Source: Synergistota bacterium (lineage in GTDB: Bacteria > Synergistota > Synergistia > Synergistales > Synergistaceae). Taken from it: a DNA stretch of 56,169 nt. The stretch's first letter is position 1, and each line of letters opens with the position of its first letter. The position numbers were made by a program, and so were the translations under genes. The notes under the pieces were generated by a model that ran no database searches, was not told the origin of the DNA, and worked only from the letters and a program-made list of their open reading frames with translations. Of this stretch, positions 16,907-27,617 are shown piece after piece. Location: assembly GCA_023450745.1 (NCBI GenBank), contig JAEXGR010000006.1, positions 1 through 56,169 of the forward strand, written 5' to 3'.

Positions 16907-17803
16907 ATGGGAAACTATTCTGACGGACAGGAGCTGTTCCCTGATAATTGCGGCGATGAAATGTCCATTCTGGACATACTTATAGTCCTTGCGGAGCAGA
17001 AAAAACTCATACTCTCGACGGCGATCCTGTTTACCTTGGCGGGGCTTCTCTACGCGCTCTTTTTTACGGAGCCGAAATACAGCAGCGAAGTCCAGATGAT
17101 GCCGCTGACGTCCGTCGTTTTGGATAAGGGCGACTTCTCCGTACAGATGCCCGGCAACATCGTCGGCGGCGTGATCATGAGCAACGCCACGCTTGACGCC
17201 GTCGTCGATGAATTCGGCCTGATGAAGACGAAGGACGGCGGGTCGCAGTCGCGCGTGACCGCAAGAAAAGATCTGGAAAAAGAGATAAAGGTCGACGTCG
17301 ACAAGAACGGCGTCATCACGCTTAAGGTAGACGCTCCCCAGCCGGAAGAGGCAAAGAAACGGGCCAACTTCATATACGGCAAGACGGTCGCCATGCTGGA
17401 AGAAATGGGGATCACGGCGACAGTGGACAACAAAGAGGCCTATCTTGAAAAAACGATGCGTGAAAAGTTCAGCAAGATGGAAAAAGACGCCGCCAACGCA
17501 AGCGACACATCAAAAATCGCCTCGATGCTGGAGCTGTATACAATGCTGACCCAGTACGACGAAAACCAAAAGATAAAAAATAAGAATCCGATGGTGATCC
17601 AGCTGATCTCACCCGCCTCGCTACCCGACGAAAAAGCGTCGCAGGGACGGGGTAAAATCGTGGTGCTCTCCGCGCTTCTTGGACTTTTCTGCGCAATCAC
17701 ACTTGCCTTTGTACGGCATTTTTGGGTATCCGCCGGCGAGGATGCCGTGACCGCGGAAAAGAAGGCCCGCCTGCGGGCGCTTCTAGGCTGTAAGAAATCA
17801 TAA
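16907..17803 (+). CDS. wzz: Wzz-type polysaccharide chain-length regulator
   Basis: A 298-residue polysaccharide co-polymerase. A cytoplasmic N-terminus with MSILDILIVLAEQKK leads into TM1 (LILSTAILFTLAGLLYALFF, residues about 37-56). The periplasmic domain opens with EPKYSSEVQMMPL and has coiled-coil-prone helices near 170-210. The C-terminal TM2 (KIVVLSALLGLFCAITLAF) has a short tail without tyrosine-kinase motifs. It is therefore a PCP1/2-like Wzz that sets the length of Wzy-polymerised glycan. GGAGG sits 9 nt before ATG 16907. It opens the glycan locus and is 26 bp upstream of the membrane dehydratase gene. Confidence 0.88.
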   Translation: MGNYSDGQELFPDNCGDEMSILDILIVLAEQKKLILSTAILFTLAGLLYALFFTEPKYSSEVQMMPLTSVVLDKGDFSVQMPGNIVGGVIMSNATLDAVVDEFGLMKTKDGGSQSRVTARKDLEKEIKVDVDKNGVITLKVDAPQPEEAKKRANFIYGKTVAMLEEMGITATVDNKEAYLEKTMREKFSKMEKDAANASDTSKIASMLELYTMLTQYDENQKIKNKNPMVIQLISPASLPDEKASQGRGKIVVLSALLGLFCAITLAFVRHFWVSAGEDAVTAEKKARLRALLGCKKS

Positions 17804-17829
17804 AGCTATAGATAAGGACAAAACTAAAA

Positions 17830-19701
<1,872 letters not shown>

Positions 19702-20033
19702 CGAATCAGGCATAGAAACGTAAAACTCTTGGGTTTAAAAAACATGACGGAGATAAAAAGAGACTGTAGTCTCTACCTGCGTAATACTGAATAAACACGG
19801 GGCCGGAGAATTATTTTTTTTCGCAAGAGGGCGCGGATTGTGCGGAAAAAGCATGACAACCGTATGCATACGACGGCGCAGGATTGCCTGATTATACCTG
19901 AAGGCGGCGAAAAGCAGGCATTCACAATAACGAAAATGACGGAGCCGCTGACATACACTGTGGCGAATAGTGAAATGATAAAGATAAATTTGCTTGCGCG
20001 TTGCTTGACGGATAAGAGCGAAAAAAATGAACA

Positions 20034-20161
20034 GCAATAAAAAAGCCTGTATCAGACTGGGTTTGTTTTACAGAATTTGCTTGCGCGTTGTTTGATGGAA
20101 AATGAATGAATATCGTTGATTATATTTCACAGCCAAAGCAACATAGACAGGCTTTTATTGC
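20034..20161. repeat. 128-bp segment bounded by an inverted repeat
   Basis: GCAATAAAAAAGCCTGT at 20034-20050 is matched by ACAGGCTTTTATTGC at 20147-20161, differing only by two A/T residues. A direct repeat of TTTGCTTGCGCGTTG straddles the left arm (starts near 19989 and 20077). It may be a remnant of an IS end or a small palindromic element; no gene lies inside. Confidence 0.5.
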
Positions 20162-20198
20162 AGAAGTTTGTTTGCCGCGATTTGTGCTATTTGGGGTA

Positions 20199-20237
20199 GG
20201 CGTTATCACACATAAACTCCGTGATAGCCTCTTTTTT
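20199..20237 (+). terminator. Possible intrinsic terminator in the island leader
   Basis: GGCGTTATCAC (20199-20209) pairs with GTGATAGCC (20221-20229) with a 2-nt bulge and is followed by TCTTTTTT. It would end transcripts from the wzz-dehydratase unit about 500 bp after the dehydratase stop. Confidence 0.45.
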
Positions 20238-20537
20238 ATACGATTCACAATACTTGCTCGCCGATCGCTTATATTTGGATACACCTTCTTTCGTATCGCG
20301 ACCATGCCTGCGTTCTGTGAGATTAAAGCATGATTGGCAAATATTATTGGTATTCGTTAGCTGGCAGATAAAAGCTCGACAACTACTTTATCCTGTTTTT
20401 TCTATTCAGTTTTTATGAGCGCTAAGTGACCAACAAACGTAAGCGCCAAAGCTCTCGTACCTGTTAATAGCAGACATAATCCTCTAAACTTCCCTTATCA
20501 TGTCCCATATAGATGGGGGTTTACAACGATCGACTGC

Positions 20538-20876
20538 GAAAACAAAGAGATTTATGCCATGTGCGAGCTGCGGGCATGTGTAAAAGGGATCAATGGATTG
20601 GCTGCCATTGAATCACTTCGCTCGGCCGGCAACTCATTTGAATCCGCAATGTTCATATTTTTGCAGCAATAGCTGCAACAAGGTTAAGATTACCGAGTGG
20701 GACGAAGTGGGTAGCGCCACTACCCACTTCAAGGACGGTATCCGATATTACTTAAGGGGTTCCAGCTTCTCCGCTTTCACCTGGATAAGAGTTAAGCGTC
20801 GTTCCCTCCACTGGCGCCCAAAAAACGCCGCGTCAAAAGACTTGAACAAAGCAAATCGGTATTGGAACGGCTAATT
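20538..20876 (+). pseudogene. Remnant of IS66-family TnpB (Orf2) accessory transposition gene
   Basis: Joining two frames gives a recognisable IS66 Orf2 pattern. KEIYAMCELRACVKGINGLAAI (20541 onward, split here by frame reading) resembles the 'iYla.G.tDmRKgidGLaaiV' opening. After a TAG and a frame shift, CNKVKITEWDEVG resembles the 'rrDriKvLyWdgdGf' core. Stops interrupt both. A perfect 11-bp inverted repeat, GAAGTGGGTAG..CTACCCACTTC (20704-20730), lies in the middle and is not part of the usual gene. No intact TnpA or TnpC is nearby. The match rests on visual motif similarity only. Confidence 0.5.
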
Positions 20877-21385
20877 GGCAGAGGCAGGTGATATTTGACG
20901 CTTGTAGATAATCTTTAAAGAACCGGCATTCTAATAAAATCACTTCTTCTATACAAGACCAGTAATAGGGTAGCAAATAAAAGTTAGAAACGGATTCCGC
21001 CACAGCGTTACTATAAATTAACTGCTATGAGCGCCTTATTGACTTTTCTGACCCCAATGATTTTCTCACATGTTTGTGAATGTGACGAAGACACACTTAA
21101 AAATGGTCTTATTATATATCGTATCAGCCATGTTGTTTAGCTTTCTATTAATTGCTCTGATTTTTACGGAACAAATGAGAAGTTAAATAAGTGGTAAGCT
21201 AAACGTCATAATTTAATAGTTGCAGATAGTATCATAGTGGTGCTAATATATAAACGTTAATGCCAATATCTAGGCAAACACAGGATAGTTTTCAAGGTGC
21301 TCTGATGTGGGTAGCATTAAATAATGTTTCTGGAATTTTGGGAAACCCAAACAAGGCTGAAATAGAATTTAAGCGCTAAGGTGCG
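20877..21385. other. AT-rich leader before the sugar-transferase operon
   Basis: No gene is visible in about 500 bp. GGTGCTCTG followed by GGGTAGCATTAA (about 21296-21319) faintly resembles parts of the JUMPstart/ops sequences that precede long polysaccharide operons in enterobacteria, with much shorter spacing. No terminator or confident promoter was found. This stretch probably contains the promoter of the AT-rich plus-strand glycan operon. Confidence 0.35.
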
Positions 21386-21421
21386 ATGCATATGTATTGT
21401 AACGACAAATATATATATACC

Positions 21422-22036
21422 ATGATAAAACGTGCGACGGATATTATCCTGTCGCTAGTTGGTCTGGTATTGCTTTCTCCCCTATTGTTTGCTATCGCCC
21501 TGCTGATAAAGCTTGATACGCCTGGCCCGATATTCTTTAAACAAAAAAGAATAGGCAGATATAAAACGTATTTTTATATCTATAAGTTCCGCACAATGAG
21601 AACAGATACGCCAAAAGATATGCCTACACACTTGTTGGCATATCCTGACGCTTATATTACAAAACTAGGAAAATTTTTGCGTAAAACGAGTTTAGACGAA
21701 TTGCCACAAATAATAAATATACTAGTCGGTCAAATGTCTATCATCGGCCCGCGTCCCGCGCTGTGGAACCAGTACGACCTCATTGCGGAGCGCGACAAAT
21801 ACGGCGCCAACGACGTCCGCCCCGGCCTCACCGGCTGGGCGCAGATAAACGGCCGTGACGAACTGCCGATAGAGGTCAAAGCCAAATACGACGGTGAATA
21901 TGTCCAGAAGATGAGCTTTGCCTTCGACTGCAAATGCTTCTTCGGCACCATCGCCTGCGTGCTGAAAAAAGAGGGCGTCGTCGAAGGCGGTACGGGAACA
22001 CTGCAAAAGCTTACCGGCGAGGAACGCAAATCATGA
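21422..22036 (+). CDS. Initiating sugar-phosphate transferase (PglC/WcaJ-type bacterial sugar transferase)
   Basis: About 204 residues. One N-terminal hydrophobic segment (IILSLVGLVLLSPLLFAIALLI, split at helix) is the re-entrant membrane helix of monotopic phosphoglycosyltransferases. It is followed by GPIFFKQKRIGRY, FYIYKFRTMRTD, KTSLDELPQIINIL (with the catalytic Asp-Glu) and SIIGPRPAL, the full signature set. It moves a sugar-1-phosphate from a UDP-sugar to undecaprenyl phosphate to start repeat-unit assembly. ATG 21422 (MIKRATDII) fits the family, but ATG 21386, with AGG just upstream, would add 12 residues. The first ~320 bp are AT-rich while the rest is GC-rich, suggesting a recombination seam inside the gene. 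Its stop overlaps the next start (ATGA). Confidence 0.92.
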   Translation: MIKRATDIILSLVGLVLLSPLLFAIALLIKLDTPGPIFFKQKRIGRYKTYFYIYKFRTMRTDTPKDMPTHLLAYPDAYITKLGKFLRKTSLDELPQIINILVGQMSIIGPRPALWNQYDLIAERDKYGANDVRPGLTGWAQINGRDELPIEVKAKYDGEYVQKMSFAFDCKCFFGTIACVLKKEGVVEGGTGTLQKLTGEERKS

Positions 22037-22899
22037 AAAAGATCCTCATCACCGGCGCAAATAGCTATGTTGGCATGTCCTTTGAGAACTGGCTTTCCCA
22101 ATGGCCCGACAGATATCATGTCGATACCATCGACATGATAGACGGCTCATGGCGCGAAAAATCCTTCGCCGGATATGACGTCGTCTTTCATGTGGCGGGC
22201 ATCGCGCACGTCTCCGCCGATCCGGCAAAAAAAGACTTATATTACAAAATAAACCGCGACCTCGCCGTCCAGACCGCCGAAAAGGCCAAATCCGATGGAG
22301 TAAAACAGTTTATTTTTATGAGCTCAATGATCGTCTATGGGGCGGATGAACCTGTGGGGCGAGTGAAAATCATCACCAAAGACACAAAACCCGCTCCGGC
22401 GGATTTCTACGGCGACAGTAAGCTACAGGCCGACCTGGCGATTCAGGCAATGGCTGACGATAACTTTACCGTCTCCATAATGCGCCCGCCGGTAATCTAC
22501 GGCCCCGGCTGCAAAGGCAACTTTCCCAAACTGCTCAAACTGGCGAAGTATGCTTTTCTATTTCCCGACATAGAAAACAGACGCAGCATGATCTACATTG
22601 ACAACTTCGCCGAATGCGTGAGGCTGGCAATAGACGAGGCCCGAGGCGGAATATTCTTCCCGCAAAACGAGGATTACGTTGCGACAAAAGACGTTATCGC
22701 AAAATACAGAAGAACAAAAGGCAAAACAACCTTTGTTGTGCCTGCTCCCGTCTTTGTCTGCAAAATGCTTTCAGGTAGCAGGCTATTCAACAAAGCGTTT
22801 GGGTCGAAAATATACGCAAAAGAACTTTCAGACTGCGAAAGATACAGTGTAACGGATTTCCAAACAGGAATTGCGAGGATGTTGAGAAATGCCCGCTAA
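22033..22899 (+). CDS. NAD(P)-dependent sugar epimerase/reductase (extended SDR)
   Basis: A 288-residue protein. The Rossmann loop ILITGANSYVGMSFENW starts at residue 4, HVAGIAHVS near 56, the SSMIVYG strand near 97, and the YGDSKLQAD catalytic YxxxK near 122. Members close to the initiating transferase usually reduce the 4-keto group of UDP-4-keto-6-deoxy-HexNAc (as WbpV/WbjF-like enzymes make QuiNAc or FucNAc). Here it could finish the product of the upstream membrane dehydratase, which is an inference from position. It overlaps the transferase by 4 bp (ATGA) and the following GT4 gene by 11 bp. Longer upstream frames run inside the transferase and are ignored. Confidence 0.85.
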   Translation: MKKILITGANSYVGMSFENWLSQWPDRYHVDTIDMIDGSWREKSFAGYDVVFHVAGIAHVSADPAKKDLYYKINRDLAVQTAEKAKSDGVKQFIFMSSMIVYGADEPVGRVKIITKDTKPAPADFYGDSKLQADLAIQAMADDNFTVSIMRPPVIYGPGCKGNFPKLLKLAKYAFLFPDIENRRSMIYIDNFAECVRLAIDEARGGIFFPQNEDYVATKDVIAKYRRTKGKTTFVVPAPVFVCKMLSGSRLFNKAFGSKIYAKELSDCERYSVTDFQTGIARMLRNAR

Positions 22900-24028
22900 A
22901 GTTCTCATATTGGCATCTGTCGCCTCAATGATAGACCAATTTAACATTCCTAACATAAAACTACTGACAGAGATGGGATTTGCTGTTGAAGTTGCCTGCA
23001 ATTTTCTGGTTGGCAACACCTGTTCTGACGAAAAAATCCAAAAACTCAAAACAACGCTGAGCGAAATGAAAGTAAAAACATATCAGATAGATTTTGCCAG
23101 AAACGCCTTTAATCTTAGGAAGAATGCTACGGCGTTCCATCAGGTTTTAGAAATAATGAAAACTAACCGTTACGAGTTCATCCATTGCCATTCGCCGATT
23201 GGCGGCCTGTGTGGCAGGATCGCCGGACACATAACGAAAACGAAAGTTATCTATACTGCCCATGGCTTCCATTTCTACAAAGGCGCACCACTTTTGAACT
23301 GGATTGTCTATTATCCAATAGAGAGATTCCTTTCTCGTTATACCGACGTGCTGATCACGATAAACAAAGAGGACTATGCGCGCGCAAAGAAATTCCATGC
23401 GGCAAAAGTTGAATATATCCCCGGCGTGGGAATTGATATTAAAAAAATTCAATCTGCCGTTGTAGACAAAGTAAAAAAGCGCCGTGAATTAGGCATCCCG
23501 GAAGATGCTTTTCTTTTTATATCTGTTGGTGAGCTGAACAAAAACAAAAACCACGAAGTGGCGATAAGAGCGTTGTCCAGGATAAAAGACAATGAAAAGA
23601 TATATTACGTCATAGCCGGGGAAGGATGCTTAAAAAAACGTCTGACCAACCTGATTGCCGACCTTGGGATGGATTCCAGGGTACGCCTCCTTGGTTTTCG
23701 TACAGACGTTGTTGAATTATTGAAAGCATCTGATTGTTTCATATTTCCTTCTTTAAGAGAAGGGCTGCCGGTTGCCTTAATGGAAGCCATGGTAGTCGGT
23801 TTGCCTATAGTCTGCTCTAACATCAGGGGCAATGTCGATTTAGTCGAAGATGGTGTTAACGGATATTTGTTTAAAGCTTTGGATATAAATACTCTGTTAG
23901 ATTGCCTAAATAAGGCGCTGAATATCATGGGCGAAGGCGCTCAAACGCAAAAAGAAAGAATGACATTTTGGGATAGAAAGTTTGTCTTGGCACAAATGGA
24001 AGGAATATATTCCAATGTACACAACTAG
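22889..24028 (+). CDS. Glycosyltransferase family 4 (GT-B), repeat-unit assembly
   Basis: A 379-residue GT-B enzyme. The acceptor-side N-domain includes HCHSPIGGLCGRIAGH near residue 98, KVIYTAHGFHFYKGAP near 115 and IEYIPGVGID-like PGVG near 175. The donor-side domain has SVGELNKNKNHEVAIRAL near 210, LLGFRTDVVELL near 265 and PSLREGLPVALMEAM near 288, the EX7E retaining-transferase motif. The HGFHFYKG stretch is typical of EpsD/WbnK-like capsule transferases. It should add a sugar to the lipid-linked repeat unit at the inner membrane face; sugar and linkage unknown. It starts inside the end of the epimerase gene. Confidence 0.9.
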   Translation: MPAKVLILASVASMIDQFNIPNIKLLTEMGFAVEVACNFLVGNTCSDEKIQKLKTTLSEMKVKTYQIDFARNAFNLRKNATAFHQVLEIMKTNRYEFIHCHSPIGGLCGRIAGHITKTKVIYTAHGFHFYKGAPLLNWIVYYPIERFLSRYTDVLITINKEDYARAKKFHAAKVEYIPGVGIDIKKIQSAVVDKVKKRRELGIPEDAFLFISVGELNKNKNHEVAIRALSRIKDNEKIYYVIAGEGCLKKRLTNLIADLGMDSRVRLLGFRTDVVELLKASDCFIFPSLREGLPVALMEAMVVGLPIVCSNIRGNVDLVEDGVNGYLFKALDINTLLDCLNKALNIMGEGAQTQKERMTFWDRKFVLAQMEGIYSNVHN

Positions 24029-25163
24029 TCTTGAAATGCAAAGAGATAATAAAAAACTTCCTGTAAAGGTGTTAGCCATTGTACATAGCATGGCACGGGG
24101 GGGGCTTGAAAGTCGCCTTATGGACATCTTGCGGACAATTGACAGTTCAAAAGTAAGGGTTGATATATATTCTTATTCCATGGAAAAGGGTGTTTTTGAT
24201 GACGAGATATCCAGCCTTGGGGGGACTGTTTATTATAATAGGCCATTAAATGTAAGAAATATGCTTACATACACTTATTATTTTGCAGGTTTTCTAAAGC
24301 AGCACCCAGAATATAGAATAGTTCATGCTCACCAAGATGCGTGGTGTGCGGTTTTCTGTAAAGGTGCAAAAATCGCAAATGTTCCTGTGAGGATAGCACA
24401 TTCTAGGACTGCTGCTACGCAAGTAACATTAAAAAATATTATTCGTAATGTAATTAAGATACCGGTAAAGAAATATGCGACGCACTATTTTGCGGTATCT
24501 GACGTCGCCGGTAAATGGTTATTCGGTAATAAAGCATACCAATCTGGAAAGGTTAAGATATGGCCGAATGCCATAGATTGCGCTAAATATATATTTGATA
24601 AGAATATTAGAGTTGTAAAAAGAAATGAATTAAAAGTAAGCAATTTGACGGTGCTGGTACATGTTGGTAATTTTGTTGAAGCTAAAAATCATAATTTTTT
24701 AATAGACGTCTTTAGTTGTTTCTTAATATATCGCCCTGATTCTGTCTTACTATTGGTTGGGGGCGGCGATAGCTATGGTATAAAAGAAAAATGTAAATTC
24801 CTCAGAATAGAAGATAAGGTTTATTTTCTTGGCGCAAGAGACGATGTGCCTGAATTACTACAAGCTGCGGATGTTTTTGTCTTCCCTTCTATTTACGAAG
24901 GATTACCTGGCGCGTTACTTGAAGCACAAGCTGCTGGATTACCTTGTGTTATATCATCAAACATAACAGAAGAAGCATGTATTATTGGCTGGCTAGTAAG
25001 AAGACTCTCTCTCTCTCGTAATGTCAAAGAATGGTGCAGTGCTATCTGCGAATCATTAAGTATTGAAAGAAGCAATACTTATGAATGTTTCGTAAACAAA
25101 AACTTTGACATACATGCTCTGTCCAACAAACTAACGGATTTTTATCTTAATGTACAAGGATGA
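24015..25163 (+). CDS. Glycosyltransferase family 4 (GT-B), repeat-unit assembly
   Basis: A 382-residue GT-B enzyme beginning shortly before the previous gene stops. Key segments are VLAIVHSMARGGLESRLMDIL near residue 20 (the G-G-x-E donor-site glycine turn), IVHAHQDAWCAVFCKGAK near 95, VGNFVEAKNHNFLIDVF near 215, FLGARDDVPELLQAADVFVFPS near 270 and EGLPGALLEAQAAGLPCV near 292 (EX7E). ATG 24015 is chosen because GGAAGGA lies 9 nt upstream; a frame from 23982 would overlap the neighbour deeply. Composition is AT-rich. Similar enzymes make capsule or O-antigen; the sugar transferred is unknown. Confidence 0.9.
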   Translation: MYTTSLEMQRDNKKLPVKVLAIVHSMARGGLESRLMDILRTIDSSKVRVDIYSYSMEKGVFDDEISSLGGTVYYNRPLNVRNMLTYTYYFAGFLKQHPEYRIVHAHQDAWCAVFCKGAKIANVPVRIAHSRTAATQVTLKNIIRNVIKIPVKKYATHYFAVSDVAGKWLFGNKAYQSGKVKIWPNAIDCAKYIFDKNIRVVKRNELKVSNLTVLVHVGNFVEAKNHNFLIDVFSCFLIYRPDSVLLLVGGGDSYGIKEKCKFLRIEDKVYFLGARDDVPELLQAADVFVFPSIYEGLPGALLEAQAAGLPCVISSNITEEACIIGWLVRRLSLSRNVKEWCSAICESLSIERSNTYECFVNKNFDIHALSNKLTDFYLNVQG

Positions 25164-25168
25164 CATTA

Positions 25169-26479
25169 ATGAATATTTACGAACAGATTATATCCAAAAA
25201 AACTAAAGTATCTGTTATTGGTCTAGGATATGTAGGAATGCCAATCGCTGTCTCGTTTGCTAGGAAGATCGACGTAATCGGCTTTGATTTAAATCCAGCG
25301 AAAATAGCATTATATAAAGCTGGCATCGACCCCACAAAAGAAGTTGGCAACGACGTGATAAAGACTACGTCTGTAGATTTTACAGACGATGAAATAAAAC
25401 TGCGTCTGGCAAAATTTCATATTGTCGCGGTACCGACTCCGGTAAATGACGATCATACCCCTGACCTTTCTCCTGTTGAAGGTGCGAGTCGTATCTTGGG
25501 CCGTAATCTGGTAAAAGGCTCTGTCGTGGTATTTGAGTCCACCGTATATCCCGGTGTGACAGAGGATATTTGTGCTCCTATTTTGGAAAAAGAATCTGGA
25601 TTGAAATGCGGAACTGATTTTAAAATTGGTTATTCCCCAGAGAGGATCAATCCGGGAGACAAAGTGCATCGCCTTGAGACGATCACAAAAATAGTCTCGG
25701 GCATGGACGAGGAGACACTGAATATTGTCGCGAAAATTTACGAACTGGTTGTCAATGCCGGCGTATACAGGGCCGACTCCATTAAAGTCGCCGAGGCGGC
25801 AAAAGTGATTGAAAACAGCCAACGTGATATAAATATCGCGTTTATGAACGAGCTCTCCATTATTTTCAATAAGATGGGAATAGATACGCAATCTGTTTTG
25901 AAAGCTGCGGGGACAAAATGGAACTTCCTTAATTTCTCCCCCGGCCTTGTAGGCGGACACTGTATAGGCGTAGATCCATATTACCTTACCTATAAGGCAG
26001 AAAAACTAGGGTACCATAGTCAAATTATTCTATCTGGTCGTCGTATCAATGACGACATGGGAAAATATGTTGCCGAAAACCTCGTTAAAAACTTGATTGC
26101 GGCGAATAAAACCGTAAAAGGTGCAAAAGTAGCGATTCTTGGACTTACATTCAAAGAAAACTGCCCCGACACAAGGAACACTAAGGTAATTGACATCGTA
26201 AAAGAACTTCGCCAGTACGGGATAGAACCATTAATTGCGGATCCTGTCGCGGATGCGGATGAAGCAGAACGGCTGTATAGCGTTTGTTTCTATGAAATTG
26301 ATGCCATACAAAACATGGATGCCGTTGTGCTGGCGGTTGCCCATACAGAATTCAAGAGCTTTACAAAAGAAAAAATTAATAAGTTTTTTGGATATGGTAG
26401 AAGGGTTTTGCTTGACTTGAAGGGGCTCTTTGATCGAAAAGAATATGAAAATGCCGGCTATATCTATTGGAGGCTGTAG
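25169..26479 (+). CDS. UDP-HexNAc 6-dehydrogenase (TviB/WbpA/WbpO-type nucleotide-sugar dehydrogenase)
   Basis: A 436-residue UDP-glucose/GDP-mannose dehydrogenase-family protein that oxidises the C6 alcohol of a UDP-sugar to a carboxylate with two NAD+. VSVIGLGYVGMPIAVSFA near residue 14 binds NAD, VVFESTVYPGVTEDIC near 120, YSPERINPGD near 155, and FLNFSPGLVGGHCIGVDPYYLTYKA near 250 holds the catalytic Cys. LGLTFKENCPDTRNTKV near 325 starts the C-terminal domain. The directly following epimerase is of the TviC/WbpP type, so the pair probably makes a UDP-HexNAcA uronic acid as in Vi antigen. ATG 25169 has AGGA 8 nt upstream; ATG 25160 overlaps the previous stop but lacks spacing. Confidence 0.92.
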   Translation: MNIYEQIISKKTKVSVIGLGYVGMPIAVSFARKIDVIGFDLNPAKIALYKAGIDPTKEVGNDVIKTTSVDFTDDEIKLRLAKFHIVAVPTPVNDDHTPDLSPVEGASRILGRNLVKGSVVVFESTVYPGVTEDICAPILEKESGLKCGTDFKIGYSPERINPGDKVHRLETITKIVSGMDEETLNIVAKIYELVVNAGVYRADSIKVAEAAKVIENSQRDINIAFMNELSIIFNKMGIDTQSVLKAAGTKWNFLNFSPGLVGGHCIGVDPYYLTYKAEKLGYHSQIILSGRRINDDMGKYVAENLVKNLIAANKTVKGAKVAILGLTFKENCPDTRNTKVIDIVKELRQYGIEPLIADPVADADEAERLYSVCFYEIDAIQNMDAVVLAVAHTEFKSFTKEKINKFFGYGRRVLLDLKGLFDRKEYENAGYIYWRL

Positions 26480-26481
26480 AC

Positions 26482-27456
26482 ATGGGATACGCTAATCTGA
26501 AATTTTCTGAAGACTCACTGTTTCTTGTAACGGGAGGAGCCGGTTTCATCGGTTCAAACCTCTGCGAAGCTATCCTGAAAATGGGCTATAAAGTTAGATG
26601 TCTGGATGACCTATCCACAGGGAAACAAGAAAACGTTGATATATTCCTCTCAAACCCTAATTATCATTTTATTAGGGGAGACATAAAAGATATAGATACC
26701 TGCATGAAAGCCTGCGAAGGGGTAGCTTATGTACTTCATCAGGCCGCGTGGGGTAGCGTGCCTCGCTCTATTGAAATGCCCTTGTTTTATTGCGCAAATA
26801 ACATTACTGGAACATTGAACATGCTTGAAGCGGCAAGGCAGAATGGCGTAAAAAAATTTGTTTATGCTTCCAGTTCCTCCGTTTATGGCGATGAGCCAAA
26901 TCTTCCCAAAAACGAAGGAGTAGAAGGTAACTTGCTTTCCCCGTATGCTGTAACCAAACGTTGCGACGAAGAATGGGCAAAGCAATATACAAAACATTAT
27001 GGTCTTGATAGTTATGGGTTGCGCTACTTCAACGTATTTGGTCGCAGACAGGATCCCAACGGAGCCTATGCTGCCGTTATTCCAAGATTCATCAAACAGC
27101 TAATACGAGGGGAACGTCCGACCATCAACGGTGACGGAAAACAATCTAGGGATTTCACATATGTTGAAAATGTAATAGAAGCCAATCTAAAGGCCTGCCT
27201 TGCCCCTCGCGAAGCGGCAGGAGAAGCGTTCAATATTGCCTACGGCGGGCGGGAGTATTTGATAGATATGTATTACGCATTGAATAAAGCGTTGGGGACG
27301 GATATTGATCCGATCTTTGGTCCTGAGCGTGCAGGGGATATAAGACACAGCAACGCAAATATTGCTAAAGCAAAAAAGTTGCTTGGATATAATCCGGAAT
27401 ATAATTTTGAATGTGGGCTTGCGGAAGCAATTGAATGGTACTTGGGGAATTTATAG
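26482..27456 (+). CDS. UDP-sugar C4-epimerase (TviC/WbpP type)
   Basis: A 324-residue extended SDR: FLVTGGAGFIGSNLCEAIL near residue 13, CLDDLSTGKQENV near 41, the QAAWGSVPRS stretch near 90, YASSSSVYGD near 128, YAVTKRCDEEWA with catalytic Tyr/Lys near 155, and LRYFNVFGRRQDPNGAYAAVIP near 185, a strong WbpP/TviC signature. These enzymes interconvert UDP-GlcNAc(A) and UDP-GalNAc(A). ATG 26482 is preceded by GGAGG at 8 nt. The gene lies 2 bp after the dehydrogenase stop. Together they predict a uronic acid of the HexNAcA type in the glycan, which would make it acidic. Confidence 0.9.
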   Translation: MGYANLKFSEDSLFLVTGGAGFIGSNLCEAILKMGYKVRCLDDLSTGKQENVDIFLSNPNYHFIRGDIKDIDTCMKACEGVAYVLHQAAWGSVPRSIEMPLFYCANNITGTLNMLEAARQNGVKKFVYASSSSVYGDEPNLPKNEGVEGNLLSPYAVTKRCDEEWAKQYTKHYGLDSYGLRYFNVFGRRQDPNGAYAAVIPRFIKQLIRGERPTINGDGKQSRDFTYVENVIEANLKACLAPREAAGEAFNIAYGGREYLIDMYYALNKALGTDIDPIFGPERAGDIRHSNANIAKAKKLLGYNPEYNFECGLAEAIEWYLGNL

Positions 27457-27617
27457 AGACAGAATCTGGTTAAACATCTGATTGCAGGGTGGGATGTGTG
27501 CAATGCTCTACCAGATACTGAAATGGTGCTCTATGTTTTAGTTACGGCATAGTGTAATCAGATAAAGTACAAAAAATTGTTTATATTTGATAAAGTCAGA
27601 GACAGCAAAGAAAAGAG

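Larger units (their letters stand above)
19702..20537. other. AT-rich gene-free stretch at the left edge of the glycan island
   Basis: I see no well-supported gene in this stretch. It contains a 16-bp palindrome AGAGACTGTAGTCTCT (19759-19774), a direct repeat TTTGCTTGCGCGTTG (about 19989 and 20077), a 17/15-bp inverted repeat (20034-20161) and a terminator-like hairpin (20199-20237). A GTG-initiated 66-codon frame at 19840-20040 lacks a ribosome-binding site and is not called. The texture is that of decayed insertion DNA. Confidence 0.5.

Noticed and set aside
19840..20040. 66-codon frame with a GTG start in the island leader
   Set aside because: No Shine-Dalgarno, no recognisable family, and it ends within an inverted repeat; it looks like chance in decayed DNA.
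21296..21320. True JUMPstart/ops element
   Set aside because: Only GGTGCTCTG and GGTAGC resemble it, with much shorter spacing than in enterobacteria; kept only as a tentative remark.
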